Positions 22,040 to 27,630 of a DNA stretch of 27,630 nucleotides are shown here, piece after piece. The stretch is from the NCBI GenBank assembly GCA_019117105.1, contig DXAH01000060.1, forward strand, positions 1 through 27,630, in the 5' to 3' direction. A program made the translations under genes and the position numbers. This DNA comes from Duodenibacillus intestinigallinarum. GTDB lineage: Bacteria > Pseudomonadota > Gammaproteobacteria > Burkholderiales > Burkholderiaceae_F. Below the pieces are notes generated by a model. It did not search any database. It was not told the origin of the DNA and saw only the letters and a list, made by a program, of their open reading frames with translations. Each line of letters opens with the position of its first letter. Within the stretch, counting starts at the first letter, position 1.

Positions 22040-23926
22040 TTACTGGCCGAGCACGTCGTCAACCGACTTGCCTTCGAGAGCGAGTCGAATCGAGCGGTCC
22101 ATGCGTCGGGCGGCAAATTCTTCCGTGGACTTGGCAACGGCATCAATAGCCTGTTTGATCGCTTCGGTATCCGTTCCTTCACGCACCGTGTTGAGGTGAC
22201 TCAAGGCATCGTCGACGACCTTGCGTTCTTCCTGAGACAAAAGATCGGCGTCGGCCGCCAAGGCCGAATTGGTGGATTCGATGATGCGCAGCGCTTCGAC
22301 TTTCTGTTCGCGCAGTTCGCGCTCGTGCATGTCCTCTTCGGCCGCACGATTGCCTTCCTGCAGCATACGGATCACATCCTCATCGGACAGACCGTAGCTC
22401 GGCTTGACCATAATCGAGCTTTCCACGCCCGTTGTCATTTCGCGGGCGGAAACGGAAAGAAGTCCGTCGGCATCGATCTGAAACGTCACACGAATGCGTG
22501 CGGCACCGGCGGCCATCGGCGGGATACCGCGCAGCTCGAACTTAGCCAAAGAGCGGCACTTATCCACCACTTCGCGTTCGCCCTGGACCACATGAATGGC
22601 CATTGCGGTCTGACCGTCCTTGAAGGTCGTAAAGTCCTGCGCCATCGCCGTCGGAATGGCGGTATTGCGCGGAATCACCTTTTCAACCAGGCCGCCCATG
22701 GTTTCCAACCCCAGCGAAAGCGGCGTGACGTCAAGAAGCAGCCAGTCGTCACCCTCGGACGAGTTGCCCGCAAGCTTGTTGGCCTGCATCGAAGCTCCGA
22801 TCGCCACGACCTTGTCGGGATCAATGTCACAGAACGGTTCGCGGCCGAAGTAATCGCGAACGGCCTCGCGCACGCACGGCATGCGGGTCGAACCGCCCAC
22901 GAGCACCACGCCCTTGACGTCGTCGGTGGAAAGCTGAGCGTCAGAAAGCACGTTTTTGACGGCGTCAATCGTCTTTTGCACCAGATGTGCCGTCATGGCA
23001 TCGAATTCGGCGCGCGTAAGCACTTCATCAAGCTTGCGGCCATCGGAAAGTTCCACCGTCACGCGAGTTTCCTGCACATCGGTGAGCGCTTCGCGAGCGG
23101 CCTTGACGGCAATCGTCAGGCGCTTCTTGTCCGAGGCCGTGAGAATGTCGGCATGCAGTCCCGCCCCCAGCTTCTCAATGGCCCAGCAAACCAGGCGATG
23201 GTCGAAATCGTCGCCACCAAGCGCCGAATTGCCACCCGTAGCAAGCACTTCAAAGACACCCTTGGTAAGGTTCAAAAGCGAAACGTCAAACGTGCCGCCA
23301 CCGAGGTCGTAGACCAGATATTTGCCTTCGGCTCCGTTGTCCAGACCATATGCCAGTGCCGCAGCCGTAGGTTCGTTGAGAAGACGGAGTACGTTGAGGC
23401 CTGCCAGCTTTGCGGCGTCCTTCGTCGCCTGGCGCTGTGCGTCATCAAAATAGGCAGGGACCGTGATCACGGCGCCGACGAGCTCCGCACCGACGCGATG
23501 TTCGGCTCGTTCGCGCAGGACCTTCAGAATTTCTGCGGAGACCTCCACCGGGCTCTTGACGCCCTGGCGAGTCTGAATGCGCACCATGCCGGGCGCGTCT
23601 TCGAAGTGATACGGAACGATCACATTGCCCGTCACATCCTTCATGCCGCGCCCCATCAGACGCTTGACAGAGCTGATGGTGTTCAGGGGATCTGACGCCA
23701 AATGCGGCACAGCGTCCCAGCCAACGGCGACGCCCTCTTCGGGCAAATAGCGCACAACGGAAGGCAAGAGAAAGTGCCCTTCTTCATCGGGCAATACTTC
23801 AGGTGTTCCGTTTAAAACAAGCGCGACCAGAGAATTGGTGGTGCCCAGATCAATGCCGGCGGCAAAGCGCTCTTCGTGAGGCGCAGCCGACATGCCCGGT
23901 TCGGCAATCTGCAGAAGTCCCAGCAT
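22040..23926 (-). CDS. hscA: Fe-S assembly Hsp70 chaperone HscA
   Basis: Specialised Hsp70 that, with HscB, uses ATP to release clusters from IscU by binding its LPPVK motif. The 628-residue product begins with the family N-terminus LLQIAEPGMSAAPHEER, then GIDLGTTNSLVALV, the nucleotide-domain motifs YDLGGGTFDVSLL and VVLVGGSTRMP, and a substrate-binding domain after about residue 395. Length fits HscA (about 620). It lies 13 bp downstream of hscB. Confidence 0.97.
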   Translation of the reverse strand: MLGLLQIAEPGMSAAPHEERFAAGIDLGTTNSLVALVLNGTPEVLPDEEGHFLLPSVVRYLPEEGVAVGWDAVPHLASDPLNTISSVKRLMGRGMKDVTGNVIVPYHFEDAPGMVRIQTRQGVKSPVEVSAEILKVLRERAEHRVGAELVGAVITVPAYFDDAQRQATKDAAKLAGLNVLRLLNEPTAAALAYGLDNGAEGKYLVYDLGGGTFDVSLLNLTKGVFEVLATGGNSALGGDDFDHRLVCWAIEKLGAGLHADILTASDKKRLTIAVKAAREALTDVQETRVTVELSDGRKLDEVLTRAEFDAMTAHLVQKTIDAVKNVLSDAQLSTDDVKGVVLVGGSTRMPCVREAVRDYFGREPFCDIDPDKVVAIGASMQANKLAGNSSEGDDWLLLDVTPLSLGLETMGGLVEKVIPRNTAIPTAMAQDFTTFKDGQTAMAIHVVQGEREVVDKCRSLAKFELRGIPPMAAGAARIRVTFQIDADGLLSVSAREMTTGVESSIMVKPSYGLSDEDVIRMLQEGNRAAEEDMHERELREQKVEALRIIESTNSALAADADLLSQEERKVVDDALSHLNTVREGTDTEAIKQAIDAVAKSTEEFAARRMDRSIRLALEGKSVDDVLGQ

Positions 23927-23939
23927 TTTGTTGTTCTTT

Positions 23940-24458
23940 TTAGAGCGCGGCAGCGGTGCTTCCCGCGCGGTGAATTTCTTTGAGAAGCTTTTCGATAAAC
24001 ATCAGACGGCGCACTTGACTGCGGGCGCCGTCGAAGTCGTGCTCGACGTCAATCGATCGCGCCAGCTGAGCGATGAGTTCGTCTCGGGAAGCTTGAACTT
24101 CCGTCGTCAAACGCTCGATCTTGTCCGTGTCGCCGTCGGCATCCTCAAGCGCCTCGCGCCACATCATCTGCTGCATCAAAAAATCGCCCGGCATGCGCGT
24201 GTCGGTTTCTCGGCCGACATCTACACCTGCGTTTTGCAGCAGAAGCGTTGCTCGAGACACCGGATCGATGAGTGCGTCGCGCGCTTCATTGATGCGACCG
24301 GCCCACTGCTCGGCCACACGCCGTTCGGCGGCAGGGCGAGAGGCAAACTTATCCGGATGCACCAGAGCGATTGCCCGGCGCCAGGCTTCCTCCACCTTGT
24401 CTTCGGAAAGCGCAAAGACAGCAGGCAGCGACAAAAGCGTAAACGCGTTTTGAGCCAT
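23940..24458 (-). CDS. hscB: Fe-S assembly J-domain co-chaperone HscB
   Basis: J-protein that brings IscU to HscA and stimulates its ATPase. The 172-residue protein has an N-terminal J domain with His34-Pro-Asp36 in LVHPDKFASRP, and a C-terminal helical domain that contacts IscU, including LLLQNAGVD and PGDFLMQQMMWREALEDA. Length fits the family (about 170). It is 9 bp downstream of iscA in the isc operon. Confidence 0.95.
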   Translation of the reverse strand: MAQNAFTLLSLPAVFALSEDKVEEAWRRAIALVHPDKFASRPAAERRVAEQWAGRINEARDALIDPVSRATLLLQNAGVDVGRETDTRMPGDFLMQQMMWREALEDADGDTDKIERLTTEVQASRDELIAQLARSIDVEHDFDGARSQVRRLMFIEKLLKEIHRAGSTAAAL

Positions 24459-24467
24459 TGCGACGCC

Positions 24468-24791
24468 TTAGACGTGGAAAGACTTGCCGCATCCGCAGCG
24501 TTCTTTTTCCTGCGGATTGTTGTACTTGAAGCCTTCCTGCAGACCTTCCTTGACGTAGTCGAGTTCGGTACCGTCAATGTAGGGAAGGCTCTTGGCATCT
24601 ACCACGACCTTTACGCCGTGACTTTCCCAAACCTGATCGTCTTCGTTGACGACATCGGCAAACTCAAGCTTGTAGGCCATACCCGAGCAACCGCTCGTCT
24701 TGACACCAAGGCGCAAACCGATGCCCTTGCCGCGCTTGGTCAAAAAAGCGGAAACGTGGCGGGCAGCCGCCTCGGTAAGAGTGACTGACAT
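24468..24791 (-). CDS. iscA: A-type Fe-S scaffold/carrier IscA
   Basis: Binds iron or Fe-S clusters and delivers them to targets. The 107-residue protein has the three invariant cysteines Cys35 (TSGCSGMAY), Cys99 and Cys101 (ERCGCGKSF). The ATG at 24791 gives the usual N-terminus SVTLTEAAARHV; a longer frame to 24896 overlaps iscU and is rejected. It lies 35 bp after iscU. Confidence 0.95.
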   Translation of the reverse strand: MSVTLTEAAARHVSAFLTKRGKGIGLRLGVKTSGCSGMAYKLEFADVVNEDDQVWESHGVKVVVDAKSLPYIDGTELDYVKEGLQEGFKYNNPQEKERCGCGKSFHV

Positions 24792-24826
24792 TGTGTTTTG
24801 TCCTCGTATAAAGCGTTGTGTTCGAT

Positions 24827-25210
24827 TTACTTGGCGTGCTTGGCCTTGTAGTCGTCGATGGCGGCCTTGACGGCATCTTCGGCCAAAATCGAGCAATGAA
24901 TCTTCACCGGCGGCAGGGCGAGCTCTTCGGCAATTTCCGCATTGGAAATCTTGGCAGCTTCTTCAAGCGTCTTGCCCTTGACCCATTCGGACACGAGCGA
25001 GCTCGAAGCGATCGCCGAGCCGCAGCCGTAGGTCTTGAACTTCGCGTCCTCAATGACACCTTCGTCGTTGACCTTGATCTGAAGACGCATCACGTCGCCG
25101 CAGGCGGGAGCCCCCACCATGCCGGTGCCGACCGATTCGTCGTTCTTGTCGAGCGTGCCGACGTTGCGCGGATTTTCGTAGTGATCCATCAATTTTTCGC
25201 TGTAGGGCAT
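24827..25210 (-). CDS. iscU: Fe-S cluster scaffold IscU
   Basis: Scaffold on which IscS-derived sulfur and iron form [2Fe-2S] clusters. The 127-residue product has Cys37 (GAPACGDV), Asp39, Cys63 (TYGCGSA) and Cys106 (KIHCSIL), plus the HscA-binding LPPVK at 99-103. Residue numbering coincides with the family. It lies 41 bp after iscS. Confidence 0.97.
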   Translation of the reverse strand: MPYSEKLMDHYENPRNVGTLDKNDESVGTGMVGAPACGDVMRLQIKVNDEGVIEDAKFKTYGCGSAIASSSLVSEWVKGKTLEEAAKISNAEIAEELALPPVKIHCSILAEDAVKAAIDDYKAKHAK

Positions 25211-25251
25211 TTTCCTGTCCTCAATGCAAACTTTTCAAAATTCGAGACAAA

Positions 25252-26466
25252 TCAGTGAGCCGACCACTTCACTTCGGCGAGATCGATGCCTTCCTTGTGC
25301 ATTTCCCAAAGTGGCGACAGTTCGCGCAGCTTGGCGACCTTTTCGGTGAGAAGCTTCACGGTGAAATCAATATCCTCTTCGGTCGTAAAGCGGCCAAGCG
25401 TGAAGCGAATCGAGCTGTGCGCGAGTTCGTCGTTGCGGCCGATGGCGCGCAACACGTAGCTCGGCTCAAGCGAAGCCGACGTGCAAGCCGATCCGGAGCT
25501 CACGGCGATGTCCTTGAGCGCCATCATGAGGCTTTCGCCTTCAATGTAGGCAAAAGAAATATTGAGATTCGTCGGAACACGGTGCTTGAGATCACCGTTG
25601 ACGTACACATCAGGAATATTCTTCAAAATGCCGTCAAGCAGACGCTTGGAGAGCTTTTCGGCGTGTTCGCGATCCTTGTCGGCTTCAAGAAGCGCCAGTC
25701 GGTAGGCTTCCCCCATGCCGACGATCTGGTGTGTTGCAAGCGTGCCGGAGCGCATGCCGCGTTCGTGACCGCCGCCGTGAATTTGGGGCTCAATGCGCAC
25801 GCGCGGCTTGCGGCGAACGTAGAGAGCGCCGATGCCCTTGGGGCCGTATACCTTGTGCGACGACAGGCTCATTAAATCGATCTTGAGCTTTTGCGTGTCG
25901 ATGATGAGCTTGCCCGGCGCCTGCGTTGCGTCGCAGTGAAAGAGCACGCCGCGTTCGCGGCAAATATTGCCGATGGCTTCGATGTCCTGCACAACGCCGA
26001 TTTCGTTATTGACGGCCATCACGGACACGAGCGTCGTATCCGGGCGGATGGCTGCCTTGAGGTCTTCGAGGTCGATGAGGCCATTTTCCTGTACATCGAG
26101 GTAGGTGACTTCATACCCTTCGGTTTCAAGATGGCGCATGCTGTCCAAAACAGCCTTGTGTTCCGTCTTGACCGTGATGAGGTGCTTGCCCTTGTCGCGA
26201 TAGAAATGCGCCGCGCCCTTAATGGCGAGGTTGTCGGATTCGGTTGCGCCCGACGTGAACACGATTTCACGGGGATCGGCGTTGATGTAAGCCGCGATGT
26301 GGCCGCGGGCTTCCTCCACCGCCTTTTCGGCTTCCCAACCATAAGCGTGCGAGCGGCTTGCGGGATTACCGAACTTTTCGCACAGGTAGGGGATCATCTT
26401 TTCGGCCACGCGGGGATCGACAGGCGTGGTGGCCGAGTAGTCAAGATAAACAACGTGATGCTGCAT
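25252..26466 (-). CDS. iscS: Cysteine desulfurase IscS
   Basis: PLP enzyme converting cysteine to alanine and an enzyme-bound persulfide, feeding Fe-S cluster and thio-cofactor synthesis. The 404-residue protein has YLDYSATTPVDPRV, TSGATESDN, the PLP-binding Lys205 in SSHKVYGPKG, and the active-site loop SSGSACTSASLEPS with Cys328. Length equals typical IscS (404). It lies 96 bp downstream of iscR, a longer gap than elsewhere in the operon, containing a strong hairpin. Confidence 0.97.
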   Translation of the reverse strand: MQHHVVYLDYSATTPVDPRVAEKMIPYLCEKFGNPASRSHAYGWEAEKAVEEARGHIAAYINADPREIVFTSGATESDNLAIKGAAHFYRDKGKHLITVKTEHKAVLDSMRHLETEGYEVTYLDVQENGLIDLEDLKAAIRPDTTLVSVMAVNNEIGVVQDIEAIGNICRERGVLFHCDATQAPGKLIIDTQKLKIDLMSLSSHKVYGPKGIGALYVRRKPRVRIEPQIHGGGHERGMRSGTLATHQIVGMGEAYRLALLEADKDREHAEKLSKRLLDGILKNIPDVYVNGDLKHRVPTNLNISFAYIEGESLMMALKDIAVSSGSACTSASLEPSYVLRAIGRNDELAHSSIRFTLGRFTTEEDIDFTVKLLTEKVAKLRELSPLWEMHKEGIDLAEVKWSAH

Positions 26467-26495
26467 TTTTGCGTCTCTTTACTGTTGTTGGCGCC

Positions 26496-26523
26496 CGCTC
26501 TCGACTCAAACAGCCCGAGAGCG
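26496..26523 (-). repeat. Hairpin in the iscR-iscS spacer
   Basis: CGCTCTCG (26496-26503) and CGAGAGCG (26516-26523) form a perfect 8-bp stem with a 12-nt loop in the only sizeable gap of the isc operon. In E. coli the iscR-iscS spacer holds an RNA structure that stabilises iscR when small RNA RyhB acts; a similar role is possible here but is inference. Confidence 0.5.
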
Positions 26524-26562
26524 CGCGCATTTTTAATTTGTTTCGTGCGGCAGTCCTTTTGT

Positions 26563-27036
26563 TCAGCTCTTCGGTTCGGTGATGTGCACGATGATCGGCT
26601 GTTCGCGCACTTCGCCGTGATGATCGTGCTCCTTCAAACTTTTCTCCTTGATGGACTGCAGCGACTGGGCATTGAGAAATTCGGCCATCTTGGCGTTCAG
26701 GTCCGCCCACAGTCCGTGAGCCAAACACTGTGCACCGCCGCGGCATGCCGCACCGCCCTGGCACTGGGACATATCCATGATGCCCTCGACGGCTTCGACA
26801 ATTTCGCCGGCGCTGATTTCTGAGGCGTCGCGCCCGAGACGGTAACCGCCGCCGGGACCGCGCACGCTTTTGACAAGCTCGGCACGACGTAGCTTCCCAA
26901 AGATCTGCTCCAAATAAGGAAGCGAAATCTTCTGCCGCTTGGCGATGTCAGCCAACCGCACCGGGCCGTTTTCGCTGTGCAGCGAAAGGTCAATCATGCT
27001 GGTGACCGCAAAGCGGCCTCGCGTGGTGAGTTTCAC
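26563..27036 (-). CDS. iscR: Fe-S-responsive Rrf2-family regulator IscR
   Basis: With a [2Fe-2S] cluster it represses the isc operon, and its apo form controls other genes. The 157-residue protein has an N-terminal winged helix (KLTTRGRFAVTSMIDL, SLPYLEQIFGKLRRAELV, GPGGGYRL) and the cluster ligands Cys92, Cys98, Cys104 and His107 at the same positions as in E. coli IscR. The start is GTG at 27036, preceded by GGAAGG about 8 bp upstream; the ATG at 27159 would add a foreign hydrophobic stretch through the promoter. It is the first gene of isc. Confidence 0.96.
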   Translation of the reverse strand: MKLTTRGRFAVTSMIDLSLHSENGPVRLADIAKRQKISLPYLEQIFGKLRRAELVKSVRGPGGGYRLGRDASEISAGEIVEAVEGIMDMSQCQGGAACRGGAQCLAHGLWADLNAKMAEFLNAQSLQSIKEKSLKEHDHHGEVREQPIIVHITEPKS

Positions 27037-27099
27037 AGTCTTGCCTTCCGACGAAGTGGATCGCCCAACCGGCCCCAAAGGCCGATCTCCAGCGCTCTT

Positions 27100-27130
27100 C
27101 TCTAATAACCTAGTTTGCGAGTCAAGAATA
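27100..27130 (-). promoter_or_regulatory. isc operon promoter region with IscR-like site
   Basis: Read on the minus strand, TTGACTCGCAAACTAGGTTAT (TTGACT at 27120-27125) resembles a type 1 IscR site, whose halves read YYGACT and RRSTAT. It lies about 80-90 bp upstream of the iscR start, so autorepression is expected. A clear -10 cannot be chosen. Confidence 0.5.
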
Positions 27131-27139
27131 TTAATGAAA

Positions 27140-27166
27140 AATACCCAACAATAAAACATGGGTATT
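27140..27166. repeat. Inverted repeat in the isc/ATPase divergent region
   Basis: AATACCCA (27140-27147) and TGGGTATT (27159-27166) form a perfect 8-bp inverted repeat with an 11-nt A-rich spacer. It lies upstream of the isc promoter and could be an operator for either divergent gene. Confidence 0.4.
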
Positions 27167-27263
27167 GGTCCAGTCGTCCGCTTGTATCTACACCATTGAT
27201 CCGATCAATCGCAATACTCGACGCAACTGGCTTCATTTCAGATTTTTTTAAACTATACTTAAT

Positions 27264-27279
27264 AAAAATCTAGATTTTT
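27264..27279. promoter_or_regulatory. Perfect 16-bp palindrome upstream of the right-edge ATPase
   Basis: AAAAATCTAGATTTTT is a perfect palindrome 28 bp before the ATG at 27307, in a very AT-rich promoter-like stretch. It may be a repressor operator or short terminator. CTAG at its centre is a rare tetramer in proteobacterial DNA. Confidence 0.45.
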
Positions 27280-27306
27280 GTAAAGTACAACTAGCAATTA
27301 TCTGAA

Positions 27307-27630
27307 ATGGCATACATCGCACGTTCACTCACCGCTCTTCTTGAACGCACGCCAGCCGATAAAGCCATTGTGGTCTTCGGTGCTCGACAGACAGGCAAAA
27401 CAACGCTGCTGGAGCACCTTTTCCAAGACCGGAAAGTGAAATGGCTCTCGGGCGACGAGCCTCAGGATCGAGAATTACTCACGTCGTTGTCTTCCAAAGC
27501 GGACATCTCGATTTTGCTTTCCGGTCTTGACGTTCTGGTGATTGACGAAGCCCAGCGCATCCAGGGCATCGGCATGCTTCTCAAACGTTTGGAGGACAGC
27601 AAACCTTCGTGCCGCATTTTTGCCACTGGT
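27307..27630 (+). CDS. AAA_14/DUF4143-type ATPase, 5' portion, cut by right window edge
   Basis: P-loop ATPase of unknown role; the first 108 codons are open to the window end. It starts AYIARSLTALLERTP, has Walker A FGARQTGKTTLLE at about residues 24-36 and Walker B VLVIDEAQRIQGIG at about 76-89, the pattern of AAA_14 proteins that normally carry a C-terminal DUF4143 domain. The upstream DNA is AT-rich (27230-27306) and unlike the neighbouring isc genes, suggesting acquisition. It is divergent from the isc operon. The same broad family as the remnant at 10735-10833, but a different subgroup by N-terminus. Confidence 0.85.
   Translation, partial: MAYIARSLTALLERTPADKAIVVFGARQTGKTTLLEHLFQDRKVKWLSGDEPQDRELLTSLSSKADISILLSGLDVLVIDEAQRIQGIGMLLKRLEDSKPSCRIFATG

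Noticed and set aside
21863..23695. 610-codon + strand frame opposite fdx and hscA
   Set aside because: Antisense shadow of HscA, whose Hsp70 motifs are unambiguous.
24792..24896. Longer IscA N-terminus
   Set aside because: The extra residues overlap iscU and are unlike any IscA; the ATG at 24791 gives the conserved start.
1..27630. CRISPR array or tRNA/rRNA genes
   Set aside because: No regularly spaced repeats and no cloverleaf or rRNA-like segments were seen on reading the window.

Overview
The window looks like the chromosome of a Sutterellaceae-type member of the Burkholderiales (Betaproteobacteria; Sutterella or Parasutterella-like). This is inferred from gene order and protein character: hrpA/argA/yggX, a gene resembling the RpfE type directly upstream of recJ, prfB-lysS, and a full iscR-S-U-A-hscB-hscA-fdx-iscX operon. 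The genes are moderately GC-rich. No rRNA, tRNA or CRISPR was seen. The species cannot be proven from the sequence alone.

Layout. 1-1917 (-) is the N-terminal half of the RNA helicase HrpA, running off the left edge. 2141-3783 (+) is argA (arginine biosynthesis) with yggX (iron/oxidative damage). A bidirectional terminator separates these from rpiA (-). 4656-7747 (+) is a two-component system: a membrane histidine kinase with two PAS domains and a FixJ-type regulator. 7995-10726 (+) is an RpfE-like protein overlapping recJ. 10735-12579 is an accessory patch: a 32-codon remnant of an AAA ATPase gene, then an IS200/IS605-type element with an intact Y1 transposase (tnpA) and an intact TnpB RNA-guided nuclease. 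12599-14185 (-) is exbB-exbD-tonB behind a strong Fur-box-like palindrome. 14547-17201 (+) is prfB, with its programmed +1 frameshift, and lysS. 17309-18922 (+) is a Nudix hydrolase and exonuclease III (xth). 18977-21446 (+) is an AAA-like ATPase/PD-(D/E)XK protein and a class A serine beta-lactamase that looks like a lipoprotein with an RSG motif. 21482-27036 (-) is the complete isc operon for iron-sulfur cluster assembly. From 27307 (+) another P-loop ATPase (AAA_14/DUF4143 type) begins and runs off the right edge.

How the genes work together. Iron is the main theme: TonB-ExbB-ExbD energises outer-membrane iron uptake under probable Fur control, the isc operon builds Fe-S clusters under IscR, and YggX protects Fe-S proteins. 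A second theme is nucleic-acid maintenance (RecJ, Xth, Nudix, HrpA). The accessory elements sit at the 3' ends of recJ and xth and next to the isc promoter. No clearly new multi-gene defence or metabolic system could be demonstrated. The best leads are the TnpB guide-RNA locus, the recurring AAA-ATPase loci that share a short CTAG-containing motif, the orphan two-component system and the lipoprotein beta-lactamase.
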